64,000 bases of DNA from RGIG6165 sp045538835 (GTDB taxonomy: Bacteria > Bacillota > Clostridia > Oscillospirales > Feifaniaceae). Below, piece after piece: positions 9,681 to 18,911 of the stretch; the stretch's first letter is position 1, and each line of letters opens with the position of its first letter. The translations under genes and the position numbers were made by a program. Under the pieces are notes generated by a model. That model was not told where the DNA came from. It did no database searches and saw only the letters and a program-made list of their open reading frames with translations. The stretch is from the NCBI GenBank assembly GCA_045538835.1, contig JAZQEF010000002.1, positions 62,001-126,000 on the forward strand, given 5' to 3'.

Positions 9681-9902
9681 TCACCTCTTTACGAGAATGT
9701 TCTTACAATCCTCTGACCGAAGCGCAATGACTGCACCTCTGATCAGAAATGCTGACGGATCGCCGCAGGGACTTCTTCCCACACACTCCACACGAGTATT
9801 TTCAACAAGACCCATATCAAGCAGACGGCGGCGCATACTGTCACTTGACTTAAGAGCGCACACCGTTACCGTTTCGCCCACATTTATATCACTGAGATTC
9901 AT
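9681..9902 (-). CDS. feoA: Ferrous iron transport protein A
   Basis: Small SH3-like cytosolic partner of FeoB. The start was placed at the ATG ending at 9902 (MNLSDINVGETVTV) because an AAGGAGT ribosome binding site lies nine bases upstream and because it gives 73 residues, the normal FeoA length; a longer frame reaching 9983 would run into the tRNA terminator. The motif MRRRLLDMGLVENTRVE is typical. It is immediately upstream of feoB. No clear promoter is seen in the 70 bp between it and the tRNA terminator, so read-through from the tRNA transcript is possible. Confidence 0.92.
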   Translation of the reverse strand: MNLSDINVGETVTVCALKSSDSMRRRLLDMGLVENTRVECVGRSPCGDPSAFLIRGAVIALRSEDCKNILVKR

Positions 9903-9974
9903 CGCGCAAGTACTCCTTATATTCATGTTTCCAAAACATACTATTCCGCCTGCACCCCCTGTGTTACGAAAATG

Positions 9975-10005
9975 AAAAAGCACTTAAGTTTCCTTAAGTG
10001 CTTTT
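9975..10005 (-). terminator. Terminator after tRNA-Val
   Basis: On the minus strand AAAAGCACTTAAG, GAAA tetraloop, CTTAAGTGCTTTTT. It begins two bases after the CCA end of tRNA-Val. Confidence 0.88.
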
Positions 10006-10006
10006 C

Positions 10007-10083
10007 TGGTGAAGATAGGTGGACTTGAACCACCGACCCCCTGCATGTCAAGCAGGTACTCTAACCAACTGAGCTATACCTTC
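10007..10083 (-). tRNA. tRNA-Val (anticodon GAC), CCA encoded
   Basis: 77 nt. Acceptor GAAGGTA/TATCTTC (one G-T pair), D arm GCTCAGTTGGTTAGAGT, anticodon stem CCTGC/GCAGG with loop TTGACAT (GAC), T arm GGTGG-TTCAAGT-CCACC, discriminator A and genomic CCA. Confidence 0.95.
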
Positions 10084-10090
10084 TTATAAA

Positions 10091-10124
10091 AAGTGTCGGA
10101 GCTGATTTTTCAGTTCCGACACTT
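10091..10124 (-). terminator. Hairpin between tRNA-Ser and tRNA-Val
   Basis: On the minus strand a ~15-bp stem (AAGTGTCGGA..CTGA / TCAG..TCCGACACTT) followed by TTTTT. It could terminate the tRNA-Ser transcript or be processed between the two tRNAs. Confidence 0.7.
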
Positions 10125-10217
10125 TGGCGGAGAAGACGAGATTCGAACTCGTGCGCCGGTTTCCCGACCTACACCCTTAGCAGGGGCGCCTCTTCGGCCA
10201 TACTTGAGTACTTCTCC
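10125..10217 (-). tRNA. tRNA-Ser (anticodon GCT), CCA encoded
   Basis: 93 nt with a long variable arm. Acceptor GGAGAAG/CTTCTCC, anticodon loop CTGCTAA (GCT), T arm with GAGTTCGAATCTC core, discriminator G and genomic CCA. Confidence 0.95.
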
Positions 10218-10273
10218 ATGCCCGAATCACATTTGTGATCATTTAATTGTTCAGTCAAACAGACTGCCATATT

Positions 10274-10302
10274 ATTTTATAAGAATATTGCACTTATGTC
10301 AA
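10274..10302 (-). promoter_or_regulatory. Promoter of tRNA-Ser/tRNA-Val
   Basis: Minus strand TTGACA (10297-10302), 17-bp spacer, TAAAAT (10274-10279). Confidence 0.75.
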
Positions 10303-10329
10303 GTACAAATTGAAATTTATTCTTCTGTG

Positions 10330-10358
10330 TTGAAGAAAGTTTGCTTTAGTTGTATAAT
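10330..10358 (+). promoter_or_regulatory. Promoter of the acyltransferase gene
   Basis: TTGAAG (10330-10335), 17-bp spacer, TATAAT (10353-10358), 24 bp before the ATG. Confidence 0.65.
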
Positions 10359-10381
10359 GTGGCTGTAAAGGAGGGATTATC

Positions 10382-11371
10382 ATGTCCTCTGCTCAGAGCA
10401 GAAACTCAAATATTGATGCTCTGCGTGTCATCGCAGCGCTCGGTGTTGTATTTATTCATGCCGCTTCATCAGCAGAAACATTTCCCTTTGCTTTGATAAA
10501 TGCGATCACACGCTTTTCCGTGCCCGTATTCTTTATGATAAGCGGTTATTTTATGCTGAATAAAGAATACTCTGTTAAAAGAATCTTAAGTAAGTCCGTA
10601 CGGCTGCTGCTTCTCATGCTCGGCTGGTCGACTGTCTACTGCATAGTAAATACACTTACTAATCCGCCGCAGGCCTTCTCTGCCATAGGTACTTTAAAAG
10701 AGATACTGCTCGGTCCCGTACATTTCTGGTATTTTTATGCGGCTATCGCCGTATACCTTATAACTCCTCTGCTTTCCGTATTCTGCAGAAATGCCGACAA
10801 ACAGACATACAGATACATTCTTGTCCTGCTGTTTATTTTAGGTTGTGTCGTGAATATCATACTTATGACATCACTCTTTCCGACTTTGGAAGAAATATTA
10901 CAGAAAGCCAAATTTTCGCCTCAGACAGGCTTTGTGTTCTGTTATCTGCTGGGCGGCTATGTCAATAGGTTTTCGCTATCATCACACGAGCGTTCCGCCT
11001 CTGTTTTCAGCGGTCTTGTCGGCGTAGTAATATCGCTATCCGCCATATTGCTTCTGAACACATACTTCCCCGAATATTCAAATATCGCAATAAGTTTTTT
11101 CTCCCCTGCCGTTATGGCTTCGGCAGTAATGATATTCTGTGCGGCGGAACACACAGACAAATTCAGCAAAATTGCTGTTCTTGCGCCTTATACACTCGGG
11201 ATATACATACTGCACATTCTGGTGCTGACTTATATATCTCAGCCGCTTTTCTCTTTTATGCAGTACAAAGGCTTTCTTTATGTCACAGCAAATGCACTCT
11301 TCACTTTTGCGGTGTCCCTGCTTTGCTCTTATATACTCAAAAAAATACCGTTTACCAAAAAGTTAATATAA
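10382..11371 (+). CDS. Acyltransferase family 3 membrane protein
   Basis: A 329-residue polytopic protein of the OafA/family 3 acyltransferase group, which O-acetylates or succinylates cell-surface sugars or other membrane substrates. The N-terminus has the family signature NIDALRVIAALGVVFIHAAS, with the conserved Arg and the active-site His in the first two segments, and FSVPVFFMISGYFML follows. About ten hydrophobic helices are visible. A strong AGGAGG lies before the ATG. It stands alone between the tRNAs and the convergent purine operon, so the substrate cannot be inferred. Confidence 0.87.
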   Translation: MSSAQSRNSNIDALRVIAALGVVFIHAASSAETFPFALINAITRFSVPVFFMISGYFMLNKEYSVKRILSKSVRLLLLMLGWSTVYCIVNTLTNPPQAFSAIGTLKEILLGPVHFWYFYAAIAVYLITPLLSVFCRNADKQTYRYILVLLFILGCVVNIILMTSLFPTLEEILQKAKFSPQTGFVFCYLLGGYVNRFSLSSHERSASVFSGLVGVVISLSAILLLNTYFPEYSNIAISFFSPAVMASAVMIFCAAEHTDKFSKIAVLAPYTLGIYILHILVLTYISQPLFSFMQYKGFLYVTANALFTFAVSLLCSYILKKIPFTKKLI

Positions 11372-11403
11372 AAAACACATCGGAAAATTCCGATGTGTTT
11401 TTT
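11371..11403. terminator. Bidirectional terminator between acyltransferase and purL
   Basis: Stem AAAAACACATCGGAA / TTCCGATGTGTTTTT with a two-base loop; shared by convergent transcripts. Confidence 0.88.
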
Positions 11404-11405
11404 GT

Positions 11406-14400
11406 TTATTTAAAATATTTAACTGCCGCTTCAAAGAGACCGATGTTGTAATTGCCCTCAACATTCTTGTAGAGGTCTTTTCCGATTCTCTCACTGTGTC
11501 CCATCTTGCCGAGCACTCTGCCGTCGGGTGATGTAATACCCTCAATAGCATATACGCTGTCATTGGGATTGAAGAGTATATCACTTGTGGGGTTGCCCGA
11601 AAGATCAACATACTGTGTTGCAATCTGTCCGTTTTCAGCGAGTTTTTTCACAAGTTCGGGAGATGCAATAAAGCGTCCCTCACCGTGTGAAATCGGAACT
11701 GAATATATCTCACCGGGCTTTGTAAGTGCAAGCCAAGGAGATTTATTAGATGAAATCACCGTATCAACAATCCTCGACTGATGTCTGCGGATCGTGTTGA
11801 ATGTAAGTGTGGGATCGTCTTCGTTTGTATCCACTATCTCACCGTAAGGCACAAGACCGAGTTTGATTATCGCCTGGAAGCCGTTACAGATACCGCACAT
11901 AAGACCGTCTCTGTTCTTTAAGAGTTCGTTAGTTGCCTGTTTAACTGCGCCGTTTCTGAAGAATGCGGTTATGAATTTACCCGAACCATCAGGCTCATCA
12001 CCGCCCGAGAAGCCGCCCGGAATAAAGATGACCTGTGACTTTTCGATGCGTTTTGCAAATTCATTTACAGACTCTGCAACTTTTGCCGCAGAAAGGTTGT
12101 TTATAACAAATATGTCGGGTTCGCCGCCAGCAGTCATAACTGCCTTTGCAGTATCAAATTCACAGTTTGTGCCGGGGAATACAGGAATGAGCACCTTGGG
12201 TTTTGCAACCTTTATTGCAGGTGACGGATAGTTCTTTGCTTCGTAAGCAAATTTTTCTACTGTATCAGTACCTTGTTTTGAATTGCAGGGATATACACTC
12301 TCAAGTTTTTCTTCATATATTTTCTGAAGTTCACAAAGTGAAACACTTTCGTTACGGTAAGTTATGCTCTGTTCATCCGTTGTAAAGCCAAGAAGCATAC
12401 CTTCATCAGTATCATCCGAAACCTCAAGAACAAATGATCCGTATGAGTAACCGAAGATATCATCAAGCGTAAGATTTCCGTCATACGCGAAGCCTATTCT
12501 GTTACCGAGCGCCATCTTCATAACAGCCTCTGCAACACCGCCGTATGTGGGCGTATAAGCCGCATATACCTTGCCCGCTCTCATAAGAGTTGTAACTTCG
12601 TTATAAACTTCTATCTGTGATTTTGCATCAGGCAGACCGTTGTCTTTAAGTACGGGAGAAAGCATTATCACTTTGTGACCGCCCTCTTTGAATTCGGGCG
12701 AGATGACTTCCCCGCTCTTACCTGTCGTAACTGCAAAGGACACGAGTGTAGGCGGAACATCGATATTTTCAAAAGTACCGCTCATCGAGTCCTTACCGCC
12801 GATAGATGCGATGCCGAAATCAAGTTGTGCATCAAATGCGCCGAGAAGCGCCGCAAGGGGTTTGCCCCAGCGCTTAGCATCCTTACCCGGTCTTTCAAAA
12901 TACTCTTGGAAAGTCAAATAGACATCACTGTAATCTGCGCCTGCCGCAATGAGTTTCGAAACCGATTCAACAACGGCAAGATATGCGCCGTGATACTGGT
13001 TCTTTTCCATGATGAAAGGATTGTAACCCCATGCCATAAACGAGCATGTGTCGGTGTGCGACTTTTCAACCGACACCTTGTGCACCATCGCCTGAATAGG
13101 CGTCTGCTGATACTTGCCGCCAAAGGGCATAAGCACCGTATTTGCGCCGATAGTTGAGTCAAATCTCTCGGAAAGTCCTCTCTTTGAACATACATTGAGG
13201 TCATCTGCAAGGGCTTTATAATCTTCTGTGAAGTTTGTAAAGCCTGTCTTTTTATAATCTTTCGTGCCGGCGGGTGTGGCATCAATATGCTTTTCTGCGC
13301 CGTTTGAGTTTAAGAACTCTCTTGAAAGGTCTACAATGTTCTTGCCGTTCCAGTTCATAACAAGTCTGGGTGACTCGGACACCTTCGCAACAACAGTTGC
13401 TTCAAGATTTTCCGCATCGGCAAGTTCCATAAAGCGAGCGGCATCTTTTTCCGCAACAACGACAGCCATTCTCTCCTGGCTTTCGCTTATAGCAAGTTCT
13501 GTACCGTCAAGACCGTCATATTTCTTAGGCACTGCATTAAGGTCAATTTCAAGACCGTCTGCAAGTTCGCCTATCGCAACGGATACACCGCCTGCACCAA
13601 AGTCGTTACAACGCTTGATAAGCAGCGTTGCTTCTTTATTTCTGAACAGACGCTGAAGTTTTCTCTCCTCAGGGGCATTACCCTTCTGAACTTCTGCGCC
13701 GCAGCTTTCAAGAGATGAAAGTGTATGCGATTTTGATGAGCCTGTTGCACCGCCGCAACCGTCTCTGCCCGTTCTTCCGCCGAGGAGAATAACTATATCT
13801 CCCGGAAGAGGACATTCGCGTCTTACATTTTCTGCAGGTGCCGCACCAATAACAGCGCCTATTTCAAGACGTTTTGCAACATAACCGTCGTGATAGAGTT
13901 CATCTACCTGACCTGTTGCAAGACCTATCTGGTTCCCGTATGAAGAATAACCTGCCGCCGCAGTAGTAACTATCTTTCTCTGCGGAAGTTTACCCTTAAG
14001 TGTTTCGCTTACGGGTTTAAGCGGATCTGCCGCGCCTGTTACACGCATAGCCGCATATACATAACTTCTTCCCGAAAGCGGATCTCTGATAGCGCCGCCT
14101 ATACAGGTCGCCGCGCCGCCAAAAGGCTCGATCTCAGTGGGATGATTGTGTGTTTCATTCTTAAAGAGAAGTAACCAATCTTCTTCTTTGCCCTCGACAT
14201 TTACCTTTATTTTAACTGTGCAGGCATTTATTTCTTCACTTTCATCGAGATTTGGAAGTTTACCCTGTGTCTTCAAAAGTTTTGTGGCAAGAGTTGCAAT
14301 ATCCATAAGATTTATCGGCTTTGTTCTGCCGAGTTCATCTCTGATTGCAAGATATCTGTCATATGATTTCTGCAGATCTGCGTCTTCAAAACGGACATTG

Positions 14401-15092
14401 TCTATTGTAGTTAAAAATGTTGTGTGACGGCAGTGGTCCGACCAATATGTGTCTATCATACGTATCTCAGTAATTGTGGGATCACGCTTTTCGCTTCTGA
14501 AATAGTTCTGACAGAAAGCAATATCGTCATCATCCATTGCAAGCCCGTACTTCTTTACAAAGTCGGATAGTCCCTGCTTGTCAAGTTCATTGAAACCGTC
14601 AAGTGTTTCAACTGTTGTAGGAAGTTCATACTTCATTTTGAGAGTTTCGGGCTTTTCAAGTTTTGCCTCCCTGCTCTCTACAGGATTTATTACATATTTC
14701 TTGATAGTTTCAACATCGTCAGCAGTAAGTTCTCCCTCAAGGATGTACACCTTTGCAGTACGTACATCAGGTCTGTCCACCTGCGCAATAAGCTGAATGC
14801 ACTGCGCGGCAGAGTCTGCCCTCTGGTCAAACTGACCGGGCAGATATTCTACTGCAAATACCTTTCCGTTTACATCAAGTTCACTGTATGTATTATCTAC
14901 CTGCGGTTCGGAGAAAACTGCGCCTACCGCATAATCAAAGAGTTCTTTGTCGATATTCTCAACATCGTATCTGTTTACTATCCTCACATCTGTGAGCGAC
15001 GAAACCCCTAAAAGAGTTTTTACATCGTTTTTTAGTGCTGATGCTTCGGAAGCAAACTCTTTTTTCTTTTCAACATAAATTCTGTATACCAT
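11406..15092 (-). CDS. purL: Phosphoribosylformylglycinamidine synthase (single-chain, with glutaminase domain)
   Basis: Fourth step of purine synthesis: FGAR + Gln + ATP to FGAM. At 1228 residues it is the long single-chain form, carrying the synthetase core (for example SDHCRHTTF, FKNETHNHPTEIEPFGGAATCIGG) and a C-terminal class I glutaminase domain with the nucleophile motif MCGICNGFQ and downstream ISHGEGRF. Start: an in-frame GTG at 15098 precedes the ATG at 15092, but GAGG sits seven bases before the ATG (MVYRIYVEKKKEF). Last gene of the purine operon, ten bases after purD. Confidence 0.96.
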   Translation of the reverse strand: MVYRIYVEKKKEFASEASALKNDVKTLLGVSSLTDVRIVNRYDVENIDKELFDYAVGAVFSEPQVDNTYSELDVNGKVFAVEYLPGQFDQRADSAAQCIQLIAQVDRPDVRTAKVYILEGELTADDVETIKKYVINPVESREAKLEKPETLKMKYELPTTVETLDGFNELDKQGLSDFVKKYGLAMDDDDIAFCQNYFRSEKRDPTITEIRMIDTYWSDHCRHTTFLTTIDNVRFEDADLQKSYDRYLAIRDELGRTKPINLMDIATLATKLLKTQGKLPNLDESEEINACTVKIKVNVEGKEEDWLLLFKNETHNHPTEIEPFGGAATCIGGAIRDPLSGRSYVYAAMRVTGAADPLKPVSETLKGKLPQRKIVTTAAAGYSSYGNQIGLATGQVDELYHDGYVAKRLEIGAVIGAAPAENVRRECPLPGDIVILLGGRTGRDGCGGATGSSKSHTLSSLESCGAEVQKGNAPEERKLQRLFRNKEATLLIKRCNDFGAGGVSVAIGELADGLEIDLNAVPKKYDGLDGTELAISESQERMAVVVAEKDAARFMELADAENLEATVVAKVSESPRLVMNWNGKNIVDLSREFLNSNGAEKHIDATPAGTKDYKKTGFTNFTEDYKALADDLNVCSKRGLSERFDSTIGANTVLMPFGGKYQQTPIQAMVHKVSVEKSHTDTCSFMAWGYNPFIMEKNQYHGAYLAVVESVSKLIAAGADYSDVYLTFQEYFERPGKDAKRWGKPLAALLGAFDAQLDFGIASIGGKDSMSGTFENIDVPPTLVSFAVTTGKSGEVISPEFKEGGHKVIMLSPVLKDNGLPDAKSQIEVYNEVTTLMRAGKVYAAYTPTYGGVAEAVMKMALGNRIGFAYDGNLTLDDIFGYSYGSFVLEVSDDTDEGMLLGFTTDEQSITYRNESVSLCELQKIYEEKLESVYPCNSKQGTDTVEKFAYEAKNYPSPAIKVAKPKVLIPVFPGTNCEFDTAKAVMTAGGEPDIFVINNLSAAKVAESVNEFAKRIEKSQVIFIPGGFSGGDEPDGSGKFITAFFRNGAVKQATNELLKNRDGLMCGICNGFQAIIKLGLVPYGEIVDTNEDDPTLTFNTIRRHQSRIVDTVISSNKSPWLALTKPGEIYSVPISHGEGRFIASPELVKKLAENGQIATQYVDLSGNPTSDILFNPNDSVYAIEGITSPDGRVLGKMGHSERIGKDLYKNVEGNYNIGLFEAAVKYFK

Positions 15093-15101
15093 ATTCACAC
15101 C

Positions 15102-16370
15102 TCACTTGCCCAGAGCCTTGAGCGCACGCGCGCCTATATCGCTTCTCTTGTATGAATTTTCAAAATGTACCTTTTCAGATTCGGCATATGCCTTTTTGAT
15201 AGCCTCATCAAGCGTATCACCTTTTGCGACTACACCGAGCACACGACCGCCTGCGGTGACAAGTTTATCGCCTTTACACTTTGCTCCTGCATAGTATATC
15301 TCTGCCTCTAAACCGTCATCTGTCGTTATTTCAAAGCCTGAGTCATATTTCTGAGGATAACCCTTTGATGCCATAACCACGCATACTGCATTTTTGTTTT
15401 CAAACTCAACTTCACTCTCTGCAAGTGTGCCTTCGCGGCACGCCATCATAACTGTGAGCAGGTCACTTTTAAGAAGCGGAAGCACTACCTGTGTTTCGGG
15501 ATCGCCAAAACGGCAGTTATATTCTATAACTTTAGGACCGTTCTCGGTAAGCATAAGACCGAAGTAGAGACAGCCCTTAAAAGGTCTGCCCTCTTCATTC
15601 ATCGCATTGACGGTAGGAAGGAAAATTTCTTTCATACATCTGTCTGCAATGTCTGCCGTATAGTAGGGGTTTGGCGCCACTGTGCCCATGCCGCCTGTAT
15701 TAAGACCTTTGTCATTGTCAAGAGCACGCTTATGGTCCATAGACGAAACCATAGGCTTTACCGTCTTTCCGTCTGTAAAAGCAAGCACGGATACTTCGGG
15801 ACCGGCGAGAAATTCCTCAATAACAACTTTGCTTCCGCTCTCACCAAACACCTTGTCCTGCATCATGGACTTTACTGCATTGTGTGCATCTTCTCTTGTT
15901 TCCGCAATCACAACGCCTTTGCCGAGTGCAAGACCGTCAGCCTTGACAACTGTCGGTATCGGTGCTTCTTCTATATAGGCAAGTGCCTCATTCATGTCTG
16001 TAAAGGTTTTATACTTTGCAGTTGGAATGTTGTATTTTGCCATAAGGTCTTTCGAAAAAGCCTTGCTTCCCTCAATAATTGCCGCATTTGCATGGGGACC
16101 AAAGCATTTGATCCCCTCTTTTTCAAGTGCATCCACGCAACCGAGCACCAGCGGATCATCGGGTGCGACAACTGCAAAATCAATATCATTCATCTTTGCA
16201 AAATCGACGATAGCATCAATATCCTTTGCGCCGATATCTACACACTCGGCATCCTGCGCGATACCGCCGTTTCCCGGAAGTGCGTATATCTTTTCTACCT
16301 TTTTATTCTCTTTTAATTTCTTTATTATAGCGTGTTCACGACCGCCGCCGCCGACTACGATAAGTTTCAT
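15102..16370 (-). CDS. purD: Phosphoribosylamine-glycine ligase (GAR synthetase)
   Basis: Second step of purine synthesis, joining phosphoribosylamine and glycine with ATP (ATP-grasp family). The 422-residue product begins MKLIVVGGGGREHAI with the N-domain glycine loop, has the ATP-grasp motifs PTVVKADGLALGKGV, EEFLAGPEVS and the conserved region NTGGMGTVAPNP and EYNCRFGDPETQ. AAGGAG precedes the ATG. Sits between the AICAR transformylase gene and purL in the operon. Confidence 0.97.
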   Translation of the reverse strand: MKLIVVGGGGREHAIIKKLKENKKVEKIYALPGNGGIAQDAECVDIGAKDIDAIVDFAKMNDIDFAVVAPDDPLVLGCVDALEKEGIKCFGPHANAAIIEGSKAFSKDLMAKYNIPTAKYKTFTDMNEALAYIEEAPIPTVVKADGLALGKGVVIAETREDAHNAVKSMMQDKVFGESGSKVVIEEFLAGPEVSVLAFTDGKTVKPMVSSMDHKRALDNDKGLNTGGMGTVAPNPYYTADIADRCMKEIFLPTVNAMNEEGRPFKGCLYFGLMLTENGPKVIEYNCRFGDPETQVVLPLLKSDLLTVMMACREGTLAESEVEFENKNAVCVVMASKGYPQKYDSGFEITTDDGLEAEIYYAGAKCKGDKLVTAGGRVLGVVAKGDTLDEAIKKAYAESEKVHFENSYKRSDIGARALKALGK

Positions 16371-16400
16371 ATCTTTTCTCCTTAAGCAGTAGTGCCAATA

Positions 16401-17585
16401 TTAATGATGGAAAAGTCTCATTCCCGTGAATGCCATAGCCATACCAAATCTGTTACAGGTTTCGATAACCTGGTCATCACGGACTGAGCCTCCCGGCTGG
16501 GCAATGTATGTGACTCCGCTCTTCTTCGCGCGTTCAATGTTGTCACCAAACGGGAAGAATGCATCTGAGCCAAGTGAAACACCTGTTATCGCATCAAGAT
16601 ATTTTCTCTTTTCTTCCTTTGTAAGTTCTGCAGGGCACTCTGTAAAATAGTTCTGCCAGATTCCCTCAGCAAGAACATCTTCACTGGAATCGGAGATATA
16701 TACATCTATACAGTTATCTCTGTCAGGTCTGCCAAGTTCGGGTTTAAACGGCAGAGAGAGCACTTTGGGGTGTTTGCGAAGATGCCAGTTGTCAGCCTTC
16801 TGTCCCGCAAGACGTGTGCAGTGAATTCTCGACTGCTGACCTGCGCCAACACCGATAGCCTGTCCGTCATATGCATAGCATACCGAGTTTGACTGTGTAT
16901 ATTTAAGTGTAATAAGTGAGATTATAAGGTCTCTCTTTGCAGCTTCTGTAAGCGTTTTATTATCGGTAACTACCGTTTCAAGTAAAGACTCATCGATTTT
17001 GAAATTATTTCTGCCCTGTTCAAATGTAATACCAAAAACCTGCTTACACTCTTTCTCGGCAGGAACATAATTTTCATCAATTTTAATTATGTTGTAATTG
17101 CCCTTTTTCTTGGATTTAAGTATTTCAAGTGCTTCGGGGTCATATCCCGGTGCAATGACACCGTCGGAAACCTCGCGTTTTATAAGTTTTGCCGTTGTGA
17201 CATCACACACATCGGAGAGCGCTATCCAGTCACCAAAAGATGACATTCTGTCGGTACCTCTCGCCCTCGCGTAAGCGCAGGCAAGCGGTGACTCGTCAAG
17301 ACCTTCAATATCGTCAACAAAACAAGCTTTTTTCAAATCTTCCGACATCTTTGTGCCGATTGCCGCTGATGTGGGACTGACGTGCTTGAAAGAAGTTGCG
17401 CAAGGCATACCCAGTGCCTCTTTAAGTTCTTTTACAAGCTGCCATGAATTGAATGCATCAAGGAAATTTATGTATCCGGGTCTGCCGCAAAGTATCTCTA
17501 TAGGAAGCTCTGCGCCGTTTTCCATATATATTCTTGAGGGTTTCTGATTTGGATTACATCCGTATTTAAGTTCAAATTCCTTCAT
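16401..17585 (-). CDS. purH: AICAR transformylase, stand-alone (PurH C-domain homologue)
   Basis: Transfers the formyl group of 10-formyl-tetrahydrofolate to AICAR (ZMP), giving FAICAR. Canonical PurH is a ~510-residue bifunctional enzyme with an N-terminal IMP cyclohydrolase (MGS-like) domain; this 394-residue protein holds only the transformylase fold (KYGCNPNQKPS, the Lys-His pair in TSFKHVSPTSAAIG, and GQQSRIHCTRLA near the C-terminal half). The missing cyclohydrolase is supplied by the gene directly upstream. The ATG at 17585 is chosen over GTG 17597 because GAGG lies six bases before it; the upstream stop overlaps this site. ZMP, its substrate, is also the ligand class sensed by the operon riboswitch. 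Confidence 0.9.
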   Translation of the reverse strand: MKEFELKYGCNPNQKPSRIYMENGAELPIEILCGRPGYINFLDAFNSWQLVKELKEALGMPCATSFKHVSPTSAAIGTKMSEDLKKACFVDDIEGLDESPLACAYARARGTDRMSSFGDWIALSDVCDVTTAKLIKREVSDGVIAPGYDPEALEILKSKKKGNYNIIKIDENYVPAEKECKQVFGITFEQGRNNFKIDESLLETVVTDNKTLTEAAKRDLIISLITLKYTQSNSVCYAYDGQAIGVGAGQQSRIHCTRLAGQKADNWHLRKHPKVLSLPFKPELGRPDRDNCIDVYISDSSEDVLAEGIWQNYFTECPAELTKEEKRKYLDAITGVSLGSDAFFPFGDNIERAKKSGVTYIAQPGGSVRDDQVIETCNRFGMAMAFTGMRLFHH

Positions 17586-17593
17586 TTTTATCC

Positions 17594-18301
17594 TCACTTA
17601 TTCTTATTGATAATTCTCTCATCTACTTCTTTGCTATCAAGATTTATATATCTTACGCAAAGAGAAATTTTATTTTCATCATCAAGAACATTCCACAGAT
17701 TATCGGTAAATTCATCTATGCAGTTAACTGTCTGTATAGCCTCGGGTTCACCTGAGAATGAGGGAAGCGGATTTCCGTCACACTCATAAGTGTGTATAAA
17801 ATGTCCCTTTCCTGCAATCGGAGCATAGTCATATGTAAATCTGTTGCAGCAGGTGCCGGCTTTATCAGCGCTCTTTAAAATGCTCATCTTGTATTTATAG
17901 GCGCCGTCAAATGTCATCAATGCAGAAATTCTGGGGGTAAAATTCGGCTCATCAGGTTCAAACTCTCTTGTGAGAAGCGCCTCTTCAAAAGACTGTCCCT
18001 TAGCGAGGAAATCATATACCGTATCCGTCTGATCGCCGTTTGTTACAATGACAGAATCGTCGATGCTTCTTATCGCATTGTAGATTATGAGCGATGGATC
18101 TGACAAAAGACTTTCATCAAATGCTTTTGTATAGAGATCTCCGTTTTCTCTCTTTGCAAACACTCTGTTGCGGCTGTTTACGCTCCTGCCCATTATAAAA
18201 TATGCCGCTACGGCATTTTTACCGTCGGGAGTAAGACCGACCATTATGCCTCTGCCGGGATAACTGTTGCCCGACAAAGCCTTTTCAACACTTATACACA
18301 T
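17594..18301 (-). CDS. purO: IMP cyclohydrolase, PurO type
   Basis: Closes the ring of FAICAR to give IMP, the last step of the pathway. The 235-residue sequence (MCISVEKALSGNSYPGRG at the start, then GLTPDGKNAVAAYFIMGRSVNSRNR) resembles the PurO family first described in archaea, which is unrelated in fold to the PurH N-domain. Its place directly before a transformylase lacking a cyclohydrolase domain supports this role. An AAAGGA ribosome binding site precedes the ATG; purN ends one base upstream. The family call is by pattern recognition; the symbol purO follows archaeal usage. Confidence 0.8.
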   Translation of the reverse strand: MCISVEKALSGNSYPGRGIMVGLTPDGKNAVAAYFIMGRSVNSRNRVFAKRENGDLYTKAFDESLLSDPSLIIYNAIRSIDDSVIVTNGDQTDTVYDFLAKGQSFEEALLTREFEPDEPNFTPRISALMTFDGAYKYKMSILKSADKAGTCCNRFTYDYAPIAGKGHFIHTYECDGNPLPSFSGEPEAIQTVNCIDEFTDNLWNVLDDENKISLCVRYINLDSKEVDERIINKNK

Positions 18302-18302
18302 A

Positions 18303-18911
18303 TTATTTTTCCTTTCTTATTTTTGCAGATACAAGTTCAACTGCACGTGGCAGTATCTTCCATTCTGCCTGTTCCATAACACGCTTCTGCAAGATTTCAG
18401 GGGTATCGCCTTTTCTTATTGCAACACTTTTCTGCAGTATTATTTCACCGCCGTCCGGAATCTCATTGACAAAATGTACTGTCGCGCCAGTCACCTTTAC
18501 ACCGTATTCAAGCGCCGCTTCATGTACGCGAAGTCCGTAATAACCCTTTCCGCAGAATGACGGAATCAGTGATGGGTGGACATTTATTATTCTCTTATCG
18601 TATTTTGCGGTGAAAGCTGCGCTCAGTATACTCATAAAACCCGCAAGAACTATAAGTTCAGCGCCGCAGTTATCAAGTGCGTCAATAAGTTTCTTTTCAA
18701 AGTCAGCCTGTTTTGCACAGTCTTTTTTGAGAACGGTATATGTTTCAATTCCTGCTTTTTTCGCCCTTTCAAGCGCATATGCGCCGCTGTTGTTTGAAAT
18801 GACCGCAACTATCTCACCGCTTTTGATGATACCGCTTTTTACAGCATCAATAATCGCCTGGAGATTAGTTCCGCCACCCGATACGAGAACTGCGATCTTG
18901 GTTTTTAGCAT
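18303..18911 (-). CDS. purN: Phosphoribosylglycinamide formyltransferase (folate-dependent)
   Basis: Third step: formylates GAR with 10-formyl-THF. The 202-residue protein starts with IAVLVSGGGTNLQAIIDA, and contains the catalytic region VISNNSGAYAL, LAGFMSILSAAF, NVHPSLIPSFCGKGYYG and the His/Asp motif GATVHFVNEIPDGGEII. It overlaps the purM 3' end by seven bases and is coupled to it. Confidence 0.96.
   Translation of the reverse strand: MLKTKIAVLVSGGGTNLQAIIDAVKSGIIKSGEIVAVISNNSGAYALERAKKAGIETYTVLKKDCAKQADFEKKLIDALDNCGAELIVLAGFMSILSAAFTAKYDKRIINVHPSLIPSFCGKGYYGLRVHEAALEYGVKVTGATVHFVNEIPDGGEIILQKSVAIRKGDTPEILQKRVMEQAEWKILPRAVELVSAKIRKEK

Noticed and set aside
10093..10368. Frame overlapping tRNA-Ser(GCT) on the plus strand
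   Set aside because: Antisense to a tRNA and its promoter; typical spurious peptide.
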